NCBI GenBank assembly: GCA_905182995.1
Contig: CAJJDP010000040.1
Location: forward strand, 215,052 to 279,051
Length of the DNA: 64,000 nucleotides
Source of the DNA: Paramecium octaurelia
Lineage: Eukaryota; Ciliophora; Oligohymenophorea; Peniculida; Parameciidae
Direction of reading: 5' to 3'
The position numbers and the translations under genes are program-made. Below the pieces are notes generated by a model. The model did not search any database. It was not told the origin of the DNA and saw only the letters and a program-made list of their open reading frames with translations. This document shows, piece after piece, positions 37,359-49,819 of the stretch (its first letter is position 1; each line of letters opens with the position of its first letter).

Positions 37359-38060
37359 ATGCAAGCTTCATAGGAGTCAATTTAAATTAAATTGGTTGTA
37401 GTAGGAGATGGAAGTGTTGGTAAGACATGCATACTTCTGAGGTAAGAATAAATAGTAAGAGAATAGTTACACAACAGATAAATTTCCCACAGAATATGTT
37501 CCTACAGTATTTGATAATTACACTACACAATTAACTGTCGACAATTAGATGGTAAATTTGAGTTTATGGGACACAGCAGGTCAAGAAACATACAATAGAC
37601 TAAGAACTTTATCATATGGATCAGCAGATATATTCCTCATAGTATTTTCTGTGGCAGATAGCAGTTCATTTGATAATGTTTTGTCAAAGGTAATATGATC
37701 TAATGATTTTAAAGTGGTATCCTGAGTTAAATCAAGACGAATTATAAAAAGTCCCAAAAATCATTGTTGGTAATAAAATAGATATGAGAGAAGAGAGCAA
37801 TAGCAAACACATTAAAAAGGAATCTGTAATGATACATTATTTATTTGTAGGCTATATAAGTCTTATCTAATCAAAACCTTGAATATTTTGAATGTTCTGC
37901 ATTAACATAGGAAGGCTTGAAGATTGTATTCGATGAAGCTGTGAAAAAAGCATTGCAAGCCAAATCTGCGAATAAAGCACCAAATAAGACAGGAAATTAA
38001 AAATAGGAGATAAGTAGTGGAACCCAAAAGAAGGAGGAACCATGTTGTAGCATTTATTGA
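37359..38060 (+). CDS. Rho-family small GTPase, 208 residues
   Basis: Three 25-nt introns (37442-37466, 37690-37714 and 37826-37850). GTP-binding motifs: GDGSVGKTC (P-loop), YVPTVFDNY (switch I, Rho-type), WDTAGQE (switch II), VGNKID in place of TKxD, and ECSA in place of the SAL motif. The C-terminus is Lys-rich and ends CCSIY, a CAAX-type box for prenylation and membrane anchoring. Switch I identifies the Rho/Rac/Cdc42 branch. Rho GTPases regulate actin and NADPH oxidase in other eukaryotes; the role in ciliates is little known. The insert region typical of Rho is short. Confidence 0.92.
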
Positions 38061-38168
38061 AAATTTGATTTACATAAGTGATATCATCCATATTTAAATG
38101 AAAAATAAGTTTTCTATTATTAAAAAGGTGAAAAATAAAGGACTTGTGGTACATTATACATAAATAAA

Positions 38169-39083
38169 TCACTTGAAAGGAATCCAAGATTTCTTCTTTT
38201 CTGCATTCAACTAAGTAATATGTTCATTAAATTTTTTTTCAATTTTTTCGCAATCCCTTTTGCACTCTTCAACAATGGTCATTAAAAGAGACTGCTTCTC
38301 TTTAGCACCCTTCTTCATTTCTTCCATCACTTTTTTGAACTATTGATATTTTTCATCAAAATGTTCTTTATTCAAAAATTGGATTTCTAATTAAACATTA
38401 CTACTTTTTCTTACTTGGTTAAATTATATTCAATATCTTATCAGCTTATTAATTGAGATCCATCTAAGATTCAATAGATTAACTTGGTGAGGGACTTTGA
38501 ATCATTTATTGTTTTAATTGCAGTCTAATATTTATAAACACTGTTACTGTTAATCAATAACTAAAGTAAGCATGTTGTCTATTTGTTATGTTTTCTTTGA
38601 AAACTGTTCTTGAATTTCTTTTAGTTTTTTTTTAAAAGAAGAAACATTTTCATCATTCAGAAACGAATCACTCATTTCGATAAAAGAGTTATTTTCCGAA
38701 CGCGTAATTGTTAATTAAGGAGGATTACAATCTGATTGCATCATAATTATTGATCTAAGATTAGAAATTTCTTATTCAAATCGATTAAACTTTTACTCAA
38801 TCTACATGTAGATTTATTGATGAAATACTTCAATTTTATTTTGATCATTTGCAGCATCTATCAACACCTAAATTTTTCGAATTAACTCATCTATCATATT
38901 GTTTCTGGTCATTTATTTTTCGAGCAGATCAAATTCAGAATTGGATGCATCAACATGATTAATTGAATTTTTCATATTAAATATTTTATGCTTCTAAAGA
39001 TACTAATTAGATAATGAATTAGGTTCAAATACATTTTCTATAATCTTTTCAACTTTATTTTGGAAATCACCAGCTCTGCTCAT
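38169..39083 (-). CDS. Coiled-coil protein, 287 residues
   Basis: Introns at 38525-38547 (23 nt) and 38387-38414 (28 nt). Helical throughout, with coiled-coil segments near residues 75-130 and 235-285. The latter is rich in Lys and Glu and includes KKVMEEMKKGAKEKQ. No domain recognised. It lies 108 bases from the Rho gene, convergent with it. Confidence 0.68.
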
Positions 39084-39211
39084 TTATTTAAATTATTATT
39101 AAAACTCAACACCAAAATATAAATATATACATAACACTTGAATATATCACTTTAATGATCATGAAATCGCTTTAATTGTACAATATATATATAAAAATTA
39201 ATATACATAAA

Positions 39212-40242
39212 TCATTTCTTCTTCTTGTCCTTTCCCTTGTTTTATCCTTTTGCTGGGACTTCTACTTCCTCATCATCTTCTTCATCATCCTCCTCTCCTT
39301 CAGCACCTCCATCATCTTCAGTCTTGAATTCCTTTATTCCCAAAAAGTATTCAAGAGAGTAAGGCAACAATTCATCAACTATCTCTCTACCCACATCTTA
39401 GTCAACATCCAATTGACCTTACAATGAGATTTACTACGCGTTAAATTAAATGTGAATACTTCGTCTTCGGGTAATTTGTCATATTTCTCCTTATTGGATA
39501 TGTCAATTGATCTGAAAAACAAAAAGAAACTCTCATCGTCAACTTCCTTTGAAATTACTCTAAATTATCCTGTCTTCTTATTTCTTTATTTCTAAACAAA
39601 TATTCATCTAATTAGATTACCTTTTTGATTAATTTCTTAGTCAAATTCTTGCCATCATGCCATTCTACTTTAGTTCCTTCTACTTTTATTAATTCATCAT
39701 CTTCATAATAAAACTTCTTCTCCAATACAGTTTACTTGAAGAATGGATTTTCTGCAAAGTAGAATTTGAGGAAGAAATCTGAATCATTCTCAGCCAATGT
39801 AAATTCGATTTTTTATAAAAACTTGAATGCTTCAGCATCTCTCTCTGATAATGGCAATTCCTATAAATCTGCATTCTTAAACACTTTTAACCAATAGTCA
39901 GGAATAGCTTTAGATTCTTTAGGGGCTTGATTGAATTATTGTAATTCCTCTTCTGATAATAATTTAGCTGCCAAACCAAGATTTTATTCATTCAATTAGG
40001 CTGTACCCAAAATTATTTCATCAGCCTAATTAACAAATATATATGAATTTTACTTTTTGATATATTGGCATGCTTAATTTATCATATTTAGATTGAATAT
40101 TATCACAAGTTTTTTCCATGTCTGAATCTGCTTATTTACATTTATTCAAATAATATCTAAGAGCTGTTACTTTTGCTCTATCCTTGAGAGGGATATTTGT
40201 AATTTTCTTTTTGATTTCTTACTCTAACTCTTTGTTTTCCAT
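39212..40242 (-). CDS. Nucleosome assembly protein (NAP/SET family), 315 residues
   Basis: Introns at 40026-40053, 39592-39620 and 39396-39421. The NAP core has a dimerisation helix followed by IPDYWLKVFKNAD, a central FTLAENDSDFFLKFYF segment, VEWHDGKNLTKKL, KKTGQFRVISKEVDDESFFLFF, and DELLPYSLEYFLGI at the end. The C-terminus has the expected acidic tail (GGAEGEEDDEEDDEEVE) followed by Lys. NAPs chaperone H2A-H2B between cytoplasm and nucleus and assist chromatin assembly. Complete and ordinary. Confidence 0.93.
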
Positions 40243-40402
40243 TATTAAAAAAATTAAATTATTTAATTTTAATGATAAATTAATATTTATTCCATTAAAT
40301 TTAAATACAATACATTTTGAGTAAAATGCTTTAATTGATTTATTGACGAATTCAATAAGAAGAAATAATTTGTATTATTTAAAATAATTTAATAAATTTG
40401 CA

Positions 40403-41086
40403 ATGGCTGATTAAAGATAATAAATTGAGCAACTCAAGTATGCCCTCTGGTTAGCAATTATGTAAAGTATAATTGTAATAATGATATTAGATAAAAATGA
40501 ATAAATAGTGCAATTTTTTAATTCGCCGAAAATTGAAATAAATGTCAATGTAGCATTAACAAACCAAGGCATAACAGCTTTGCATTAGGCAGCAAGCAAT
40601 GGGAATTTGAATTTAGTTCAATTTTTAGTGGCAATTTAGAAGGCTGATATTGATCAATAAGACATAGTATATTTTTAAGCAAAAATTAGTTTGGAAGAAC
40701 TCCTCTTCATTTTGCTTGTGCAATTGGCAATCTTGCAATAGTGGATTATTTAATATAATCAAAGGCATCACCTAATATACAAACAATAGTAAAATTGATT
40801 TTTAAAGAAAGGGAGGAGAATCACCAATAATGAAAGCAGCCCAGTTTCATCAATCGCAATTATTATTCTATTTAATTCAAACTCATTCAGATAAAATTAA
40901 TTGGAATCTAGTGAACAAAGTATAAATTAATACTAAGAAAAGTTGGGATAAAATGTTTTACATATTTTTCGGATTTCTTGTGTAAATTCATTGGAGAAAT
41001 AAAATCAAATTTATACACCAATAAACGACGTCATGGTTGAACTATAAGCATTGATATCAGCAGAAGGGTAATAAACAATTTAATGA
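40403..41086 (+). CDS. Ankyrin-repeat protein, 196 residues
   Basis: Four introns (40467-40490, 40667-40689, 40789-40811 and 40920-40942). At least three ankyrin repeats are visible: NQGITALHQAASNGNLNLVQ, FGRTPLHFACAIGNLAIVDY and GGESPIMKAAQFHQSQLL, about 33-37 residues apart. No other domain is seen, so it is probably a protein-interaction module. The first intron is 24 nt and has no in-frame TGA, so retention would add eight residues without disrupting the protein. Confidence 0.85.
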
Positions 41087-41230
41087 ACATATAAATTATT
41101 TGATTATATATGTGCATAAATAAATGAATATAAGAGTAATAATCATGATTGTTTAGATTAAAATATATATGTCATAATTGGACAGAAAATTGGAGTAACT
41201 AAAATCTTAGGAATGATATATACAATTTGA

Positions 41231-41992
41231 TCATTAGTTTTTTTTTTTGTTTGTTTTAAAATTAAATTATAATTGGGCTTATGGATAGAGAGCTTCTTTA
41301 TTGCTTTTTTCTTTGATAAGCACATTTTCTAAACTTGCCTTTTGCAATTTGTTAGGCTAGTATATGATGAATTTTTACTCTGATTCTACTAACAATACTA
41401 TCAGTATTGATCTTCTATGCGTAGATCTAAGTATCAAATGCTTTTGGCTCTTCGGTATCATCATCATCTTATTCTTCCTATTTAACTTAATTTCTAAGTT
41501 AATCTAATTCTCTAATTTTATCAAAAAGAGTCCTTTCCCTCAGACTCTCACATCTATTCTTTTCAAACTCCTTAATTTTCTGATTCTAAGTTTAATAGTT
41601 ATCAACTTGATCCTGATTCAGATGAACTTTCTCATCTGAATCGTCGTCAAAACACACATCTACTTCTTAATTCTCTTCCTCCTAAGATGTAATTGTAAGT
41701 AATTACTTATTTCACAACAAGTACTTTCTTTTCTTTAGCAGGTTCAATTTGATCAGTGTCCACTTGAGAAATCTTAGATTAGACCTAAACCTCTGTTTTG
41801 CATTTAATTTCTCTCCCCTCTTAAATTGCTTTGAGATGGGTTTGCCAGAGCTTGGGTGGTTTAATGAATTAATACATCCTTAAAAGTCTGGATTTCAGAT
41901 TCACTCATTTACAATTAACCTTTATCTGAGTTCCGCTTCAATTTTGTGTAGACTTCATTTATAATATTATCATAATTGCTCGCTGTTTCCAT
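41231..41992 (-). CDS. Hypothetical acidic protein, 229 residues
   Basis: Introns at 41851-41875, 41682-41706 and 41357-41378. The product is hydrophilic. Two strongly acidic patches (EEENQEVDVCFDDDSDE and QEEQDDDDTEEPK) flank a helical segment (IKEFEKNRCESLRERTLF). No recognised family; an acidic nuclear or chaperone-like protein is a guess only. Its start is 79 bases from the divergent thioredoxin-like gene. Confidence 0.65.
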
Positions 41993-42071
41993 TACTTATT
42001 AATCCATTCCAAGTTTTTATTAATTAAAATACTTTCTAGTATATTGAATTATAAACTCAAAAATATATATA

Positions 42072-43827
42072 ATGTTTAGAACTATTCGATTAATACCCAA
42101 ATTGTTAAAATTCACTCAAGTTGCAACTTGCTTGGCTCTGATTTATAATTAATAGTACAAGTTGAGATGTACTCAAATTAACACGCAAACCATCAAAACC
42201 ATTCACTACAAAGATGTCGATGCACTCTTGGCAAATCCATAGGATTTCTCTAACACAATCATCATTTTCAATAAAAACATCATTGAAGATCTTCCTAAAA
42301 ATTTGTTAGCCAATTTATTTATTTGCGATGACTCCTAAAATGATTATGATTTGATTGCAGTCAATCAACATAGATTTCTCCTATTAAAAATAAGAGGAGA
42401 AGAAGATTATTTGAAATTACTTAATTTCTTAACTCCCCTATAGACTCTAAACAGTAAATAAGATGCCATCAATCTCATCGATCAAATGGATGCTAAGGTT
42501 GTCTTGAGTTACATTCCATCAATAATAAACGCAAAGGAATAAATTAATAAATTTGAGCCTTCTTAACAGTACGATCCATAGTAATTGGAGGAACAGTTAA
42601 AAGAGCTCAGGATTCATGATTATAATAGAGAAGCCTAGTATTACATTATCAAAGATAAGAAAGTTGCTGAAGAATTCAATTTATCCATTCAGGACATTGG
42701 AGAAATCTATGTTCTGAGACAGACAAGTATTTTCAATTCAAAAGAGTCTTCCTTTCATCACAATGACAAAGAATACCTTCTGAACAAAGTAGAGCCTGAT
42801 CCAAATATAAAAAGAACGGATACTTTTAGGATTTTTAAGAAACACGATTCCTTTACTTCATACCTCTAGGGATCTAAGGAAGAGACTGTTTAATAATAGA
42901 ATTTACAGAAATTTGTTAACAAACTGACTTTAACAGCCAATAATTATGTTAACTATGTCTTTAACAAATAATAAATGGATTCCTAATTGCTCATTTACAA
43001 GTAAATGGGTGTAAAATATATCTTGTTGTACCATAGTCAAAATGATCTTAATGAAAAAATTATTAAAAAACTTATCAATGTAAAGAAATCTTTGAACATT
43101 GAATAACAATAACAATTTGCAATTGTGTATTCTGATAACATTGAATTAATATAAACATATTTTGGAATAGTCGATAATGGGATCACAGATGATGTAAGAT
43201 TACTTGATCTTAACTAGCATCAAACCTTTACTACATCCTTTAATATAGTGTAATTGGGATAGAAGGAATATAATTATGATCAATATAAGTTATGTAAGAG
43301 ATACTCTTTTGGCGATAAAATAACTGTCAATAGGTTGAAATAGTTTATTGTATAAACTACCAATTTAAAGATTTAAAATATAGAACCATAAGATAAAAAT
43401 AGAGAAGAATACTACGAAAAAACATTTGTTAAAATCCCTTTGGATAAACTATAAACTATAACTGCAAATAACTTGGAGTTGTCAGGCAATGATTTTATTT
43501 ATTTTTATAAGCCAGGGTGTGCTGCTTGTCACACCGTAGCTGAGACCTTAGAAAAAATTGCCTGGAATATCTGTAATCCCAATCCGTATAGAGTTAAAAA
43601 TATATCTAACTTTAAAAAAATCTCATTGAAAAAGTATATAATTTTTAATAATTAGATACAATATTTTAAATGAATCCCAAATGTTGCCATCTCCTATCTA
43701 AGCACCATAAATCTATATATTTTATGAAGGGAAAATGAAAAAAGCAGATTTAGTATAAAATTAGATTAATCCTGGAGATGAATCGAAAATGCTTCACTTC
43801 TTAACAAAGCTTATTGACAATCTTTGA
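42072..43827 (+). CDS. Large protein with C-terminal thioredoxin-like domain, 577 residues
   Basis: A hydrophobic segment near residues 5-28 could be a signal anchor or mitochondrial leader. The last 120 residues contain DFIYFYKPGCAACHTVAETL, a beta strand then CxxC redox motif (Cys-Ala-Ala-Cys, first Cys about 483). A single intron at 43634-43655 joins to the terminal strand (IYIFYEGK). The Trp and Gly-Pro of the classical WCGPC are replaced, so redox potential may differ. The N-terminal 440 residues also contain thioredoxin-like strand/helix patterns (IKTIHYKDVDALL, NTIIIFNK), as in multi-domain disulfide isomerase-like proteins, but without further CxxC motifs. Confidence 0.75.
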
Positions 43828-44011
43828 ATTTTATAAGGGTTTTTAAATATTATCATTTTTATTTTGTTTATTCATCTACTTTTTAAAAGTCAATTTTAGA
43901 TTTGTAGAAGGTCTCAGAGAAAACAGTTTTTCTCGATTGTTAGACTAATTAATATTTGTAATTTGATATTTACAATTTGATGAGAGTGTTTTTCTGAGAA
44001 ATATATTATTT

Positions 44012-44324
44012 TCAAAGCAATCTGTTTAACATGCTGCTTACCGCTTCATCCGCTTCCCCATCCTCAAATTGGCTAGTTCCATTTTTTTCTCTTTTGCTTC
44101 ATAGATGGGTGTCTTGAGACTAAGACAAATAAGGCTCTAGGATTTTGTCAGAGGTTTTAATTTTGTCTATGACATCATGCTCATTTAATTTTATTTGGTG
44201 TCTAATTTACGAAGCAATTGAGTGTTTCTAAAAGTTCTTGAGAAATTTGTGTTGTTAAAAGGTTTAGATGGATCTTCGACAGCAAGAGTTGGAGGGCGAT
44301 GAGAAGTTATTACATCTAAATCAT
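44012..44324 (-). CDS. Small helical protein, 85 residues
   Basis: Introns at 44180-44210 (31 nt) and 44097-44120 (24 nt, with in-frame TGA) give one frame ending at TGA 44012-44014. The protein is mostly one amphipathic helix (LLIALQLLLSKIHLNLL, then SQELLETLNCFHDVIDKIK) with an acidic end. It resembles small subunits of coiled-coil tethering or sorting complexes, but no name is justified. An unspliced antisense frame is longer but overlaps the neighbouring gene and was rejected. Convergent with the thioredoxin-like gene, 184 bases away. Confidence 0.5.
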
Positions 44325-44532
44325 GATTAATAAGCAAATAATTATTAATAATCATAATATTAAATATGTGAGGTCGTGGTTTTTAATAATTAAAAATGAA
44401 ATTAAAATTATATAAATGATTGGAAAAATAATATGAATTTTTATTAAGCCAAACTTAATTTATATTAAAAATATTTTGATATTTTACATCGTAACTCGGA
44501 TCTCCAAAAATGGCTTAAAATTTTTTATACAG

Positions 44533-44749
44533 ATGGGTCTTAATATATATTCTTATGATTATAATGATCTGACAGTATAAAAACATAGGTTTAACTGTTT
44601 TTTGATTCATTTAATTTAGTCTGAACAAAGAAAAAGAATTGTTGAATCTCTTTGAATTTGTGATACAGATTGATATTGATGATATCTAGCATGGTTAGTT
44701 TAAGACAGGATAGTAAAATGCAATTAAGGCAAGTATTATTAATGGATGA
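44533..44749 (+). CDS. Possible small gene, 61 residues
   Basis: ATG at 44533, a 31-nt intron (44591-44621) and TGA at 44747-44749 give a 61-residue acidic, helical protein starting MGLNIYSYDYNDL, which could be N-myristoylated. No family is recognised and the frame could end differently with another intron. The surrounding sequence (44325-44532 and 44750-44916) shows nothing else. Confidence 0.35.
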
Positions 44750-44916
44750 ATTATAAATTATTTAAAAATTAGAAGCAACAAAGTTGACTTAATATTGGTT
44801 ATAGGAGTAAATCTTCTGGAATAATTAATCTAACATATTTATAAATTAATTTTGGTAGGATATAAATATGTCTTGCTGTTTTATTTAAAATAATAATTAA
44901 ATATATCATATAATAA

Positions 44917-45963
44917 ATGGGTTGTGTATGCAATTGTAAATCTTCTAAGACATCAAATTAAAATACTTAACTGTAATTTAATGTTGCTGAACAATATAGA
45001 AGTAAGTTCTTAGTATATTTATAGATAACAGGAATATAAATACATAAGATAGTTTAGAGGATATCTGCCAATCTCTTTGCAATATTGGCTAAGAAATAAA
45101 AAGTTTGGGTTAATTGAGAATTGAGGTCCAGGAGAAGATTGATGAGTTAGGAACTTTTAAGGCCATAGAATAGATTGACTCTAAAGCTTCTTGTTATTAA
45201 TTTCTTTAATGTGCTGATGGTTCTATATTCTATGGTTTGGTAAAAAATGGTGTTCGAAACGGAATCGGAAAATAACATTGGTTGACCAATGGAAATTATT
45301 TAGAAAGGTAAATATTCCAATATTAATTTTAGTGTTTGGGCAGATGATAAAGCTAATGGACCAGCCAGAATGATCTATTCAAATGGAGATGTGTAATTTA
45401 TTCATTTATTTTTAGTTTTGAAGGACACTTAATTGAGAATAAAGCTAATGGTTTTGGAATATTCAGAAATAAAAAAAAAGAAGTTAGAGGTAGATTTTTT
45501 AGTTATTTAAGGGTTTTGGGTTGATAACAGACTCTAAGGTAATGGGCTAGAAGTGAGAAAAAATGGAATTAAATATGAAGGTTAATTTAAATGTGGAATA
45601 ATTGACGGGAGAGGGTAGTATACGTTTCCGGATGGTAGAATGTAAATATATCAACACATTTTAGATATCGAGGATAAGTTAAATAAGGAATGATGCATGG
45701 AGAAGGCTTGATGACCTGGCCTGATTATAGTTATTTCAAAGGTGAATTTCGAAATAATCATATCAAAGGATATGGGTGTTATACTCATACTGATTCTTAA
45801 ACCTATATGGGATATGTATGGACTATTTTTCTATATTCAGTTTTTTTCTAATTACCACCAACCTGTTAAATAGTTAGAGATATTTTATAGTCATGATCAA
45901 TGTGTATAAGAAAGTGATAAACTATAAAAGTTCTATAAACAATATGGTGGAGACCATCAATGA
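44917..45963 (+). CDS. MORN-repeat protein, acylated N-terminus, 301 residues
   Basis: Six introns: 45002-45024, 45308-45332, 45393-45415, 45490-45511, 45642-45664 and 45816-45840. After a Cys-rich start MGCVCNCKS, suited to myristoylation plus palmitoylation, residues about 80-260 contain at least six MORN units: DGSIFYGLVKNGVRNGIGK, GVWADDKANGPARM, GHLIENKANGFGIF, GQFKCGIIDGRG, YFKGEFRNNHIKGYG and others. MORN proteins sit on membranes and basal-body or cortical structures in protists. The C-terminal 40 residues are unassigned. Confidence 0.9.
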
Positions 45964-46391
45964 TTCACTCTATTTTATATTGATTTTAATCATATTATGC
46001 TACTAGAAAAATATTGATCGTGACGATCTGTAAATATAATATAAACTGAGTAATTCTTAATTATAGATGAAATTCCGAATATAAGAAATAATTAATTAAT
46101 TAATAAATGAGTATTAAAACCCAACTAAAAAATAAATGAACAATTATTAATGAGGTTTATATGAAGATAAATAATTGAAAATAATCAATTATACTTTCTT
46201 AAAGCTAATCTTCATTCTAAATACTTCATTAACATATTCATTATGATATTCTTTAAATATCAATTTAGTCCCATATATTTAAATCTATATCTCACAATCT
46301 AACGATTATTAGCACTTTTATAAAAAACTTAGATATTTCTTTGGAAAGACTCATATTTTATAAAATTTTATAATAAATATATATTTTCATA
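45964..46391. other. Intergenic region, no gene supported
   Basis: About 430 bases between convergent MORN and phosphatase genes. A startless minus-strand frame near 46190-46310 has coding-like residues but cannot be joined to a start or a stop without overlapping neighbours. No repeats or RNA genes were noticed. Confidence 0.4.
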
Positions 46392-47121
46392 TCATATTTC
46401 TTATTCATTCTCTTCTTCTGGAAAATCCCATTTGAATAATAATTATTTCATCTCCTTTTTCTATTAATCATATTCCAACCCTACACAACTGCAATTTCCT
46501 ATTGAGTTTTGCAACCCCAAATTATATGTAATGCTACAAATTTATCCCTTTTAATTAGCATGATGATTTTACTCCATGTGAATACATTAAGTAAGTGCCA
46601 TTCTCAGTGCATTTCTCCCTTATTAACTTCATTGCCCTTTCTTAAGTTTGTTACCAGGTTTCTCCTCCCGGAGCTTGGTACTGAAATGTGAAAATAATGT
46701 CCTTTATTTCTTGATCTAACATTGAATAAGCAATATTTTCATGTTTTCCAAAATTGAGTTCTCTTGTGTATAATTATATATGAACCTCAAACGTGGATCT
46801 TCAATTATTAAAGTATCATGAGGAAATCCTAAACTTATTTGAGCTGTTTCTTTTGCTCTTCTCAAATCTGAAGAATATATTCCTTTGAATTGATCCCGAA
46901 AAGGTAATAATGCTTATAATAATTGATTCGCTTATTCTCTTCCTGAATATTGATTATTAATTGATTATACCTCTAATTGTCAATCTACTATCTGTCCAAC
47001 CACATATTGTGTTGCTTAGATTCTAATTGGTTTATCCATGTCTCACGAACAAGATATTTGTAGTATTAGGTTTTTTTATCAACAGCTAGATATGATTTTT
47101 CAATAGCTAGTATTTATTCAT
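46392..47121 (-). CDS. Histidine phosphatase (phosphoglycerate mutase-like) superfamily protein, 217 residues
   Basis: Three introns (46943-46970, 46763-46785 and 46548-46572). The catalytic RHG lies in ILFVRHGQTNQN near residue 28, followed by GWTDSRLTIRGREQA, IYSSDLRRAKETA (second Arg), ELNFGKHE with the proton-donating Glu, APGGETWQQ, and MYSHGGQI holding the second catalytic His. The order and length fit cofactor-dependent phosphoglycerate mutase or fructose-bisphosphatase/TIGAR-like enzymes; the substrate cannot be told from this. Start at 47121 gives a basic leader of about 20 residues. Only 23 bases separate it from the upstream gene on the same strand. Confidence 0.9.
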
Positions 47122-47144
47122 AGATTAAAAATATTATAAAAAAT

Positions 47145-49790
47145 TCACAATTAGCAATCCATTTAAGTTTTTAAGGAAGCCAAGCGTCTTTTAATGTCTT
47201 CTCTTAAGTTGCATGCTTCTTCTTTTATCCTTCTTGATAATGATATGATATCATACATACCTATCTTCAATCTATACTTTTTTTTAAGGAGAATTTTGAG
47301 AATATTAATTTTCTGATATTGGTGATGTTTGACTATACAAATTCGACTTTAATCTTCTATTATAGCCTCCAAACTATTATTATTCATAGGATTCTTGAGT
47401 TTGGAGGTTTGTGCGATTTTACTATGGAATCTCATCTCTAAAAGACTCATGTATCATATTCAATTCATCCATAAGCCTGTTTCTGGAAACAACGTTTTGT
47501 TGATTTTCAATTTTAATAGTTTGATTCTCCTTCAACACTACCATATATTGGTTTAATTACATCTCTCAATCTACAACTTTTATTTGTCACATAAATCTAC
47601 AAAGTATTTTTCAATGTCTTTGATCTTTTTCTCGTAATCTCCAACTACCTTTGAATATTCCATTTGCAAATGATTGTACTCCTATTTCTAATCATTTAGT
47701 AATGAAGTGCTGATCTCTACTTGCTTTCTTAATTGATCCTAGTCTACATTTATTCCACTACTCTACATATTTCTAATAGGAGATCCCACTTGAATATATC
47801 AGATTTGAATATTACATCTTTATTGCATTCTTATCTCTTTCAATTGTTATTAGGCTTATGCATATTATTCTTTCAATATTCTCACTTCATCTCCCTCAAT
47901 CTAATAATTTACCAATTGATCCTTTGTCGTCATCAGCTCTTATTTCAAATAATCACTAATTATTTAATAATCTATTACTATTGCATTTACAACTCTCGTT
48001 CTACTTCTTTTTGATTAGATATCAATATTTTATAATTATTAATTTACTCTTCCTAATTTCCCAATTATTATGAGATACTATCGTACATTTATTTTAAGTT
48101 CTATACATCGTTTTATTACTAATAATCAATATCCTTTTGTTTTAAAATAACTACATTTTACTCTTTTACCAATAAATTCTTCTTCTTTAAGAGATTGCTT
48201 AACCATTGCATAAATGCCTAATTTAATACTCTATTGTCATATTTCTTGTTCAACAATATTTCATTTTATCTCTTCATTTTCCTATACTAAGCATTATTCT
48301 TCATAGAATTGAATACTAAAATAACATGAATTTAAATACATCTTTATAAGAATTAATTCTCTCTCTTCTTCACTACTTTAACGCTTATATAATTTAATCT
48401 AGATAATTTTTAATATTCCCTTATCCATTATTTAAATTGTCTAAACTTGATAAAGAAATTTCTATTTAATTTAATTTGATTTTCCCTATATTTATTTTCT
48501 TTCCAATTTTATTTCAATTAGTTAAACAACTTTTTCAACTTAGCTTATCCTCTTTACCTAATTATTTGGTTAGCTCTTTCCTTATGAAAATCACAATTCT
48601 ATTTCAAAAATCTTATAACTCCTTTCATCTATTTAATGCGTCCATTATTTATGTGTTAATAAATGAACTTTTGTTTTTAATTTTGCTATTTTATCCAGAG
48701 AGTCCATGAACTGAAAACCTAGAATAATTCTAAATTCTTACTTTAAACAACTTTATTTTATTAAATTCATTCACAGCAGATTAAGTTATTTACTGAAAAT
48801 CCTTCAAGCTAAAATTGTATTTCAGATAATTCTATTTCAATTTGTAAAAACATTATTTTTTTAAATTCTAATTAGAAAACTATATTGATGTCTTTAGATT
48901 TTTATGATATTATTTTTTATCTTAAATATATTGTTTCCATTTCATCCAGAAATTAATTACAGTCCTTAACTTTCTGACTTCATTAAATTAATTCAATAAT
49001 GCTTTGTTTTTAATATAATATTTCCATCCTGTAAAGCAATTCTTTAATTAGAGATTTTATTTTCTTTGAAGAACATGTTTCAACTTTTTAGAATATTTTG
49101 CAGCCTTTGAAAAAGCATCCAAAAAATTAAATTTTAACCTAGCATTTCTCCATTTAATCGCCATGTCCATATCAACCTCATCTTCATATATTTAGTTTAA
49201 AAGATCTAAATGATCATTTGTTGATGTTTGCTAATCAAATTCCCTGAGTTCTGCTATCTATTGGACTAATCAATATCTTTAATTATTTTACTTCTTTAAT
49301 TTATTTTATTTTAATTTTAAATTATTTCTCCATAACATTTCTCCTTTTGTTCATGCTTCTCATTATACAGATTTAACTCATCTAATTGTTCTGCTTATTA
49401 CTGCACTCTATCTTCCAATTAAAGAATTAATTAATTCTGCTATTTAACCTATTAAATTAGAGTGGCTATAAGCTTTTCTCTATCTTCTCTGTTAAGACTT
49501 CTCATAGGAGGAACTTATATTAAGTCAGTCGAAGTTCGACCAAACTACGCTGTACTTTTAAATTAAACCGAGCCTTTCGAAGCAGATTCCTAAATTCTGA
49601 CTTTCTTGTCACTCCCTCTATTTGATGTGCAAAGCAATTAGTTAGATGATGGAGATTTTAAAATTGATTTATCATTTTTTATTGCACTTGACTCTCTTGA
49701 TAAGTATTTATAGGCTGCAGTCATATTTGTGTTGTATGCCTAAGGAAAGATAGTTAATTGACTGTTGCTTTTTTGATCGTTTAATTTCAT
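47145..49790 (-). CDS. Sfi1-like repeat and coiled-coil protein, 832 residues
   Basis: Six introns (49266-49291, 48719-48741, 47937-47956, 47789-47815, 47538-47560 and 47233-47260) give a single frame. After a Ser-rich head and a short coiled coil, residues about 190-480 have spaced aromatic/hydrophobic helices of the kind seen in Sfi1: FTGWKYYIKNKALL, FWMKWKQYIQ, CFYKLKQNYLKY, FNQLKQNWKENKY, FRQFKQWIREYQ and AFMQWLSNLLKKK, about 25-35 residues apart. Sfi1 repeats bind centrin, and Paramecium has large centrin/Sfi1-type networks (infraciliary lattice, basal bodies). The last 300 residues are coiled coil. Repeat identity is by eye. Confidence 0.7.
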
Positions 49791-49819
49791 TTTTAATTTA
49801 TTTTATTTCTGAGTTATTA

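Noticed and set aside
43000-44324. A very long minus-strand open frame running from about 44330 through the thioredoxin-like gene
   Set aside because: With only TGA as stop in AT-rich DNA, antisense frames stay open by chance. This one overlaps a clear gene, and the spliced 85-residue model ends neatly at 44012.
45964-46391. A minus-strand gene between the MORN and phosphatase genes
   Set aside because: A coding-like run exists near 46190-46310, but it has no start codon, no in-frame stop before overlapping other sequence and no acceptable intron.
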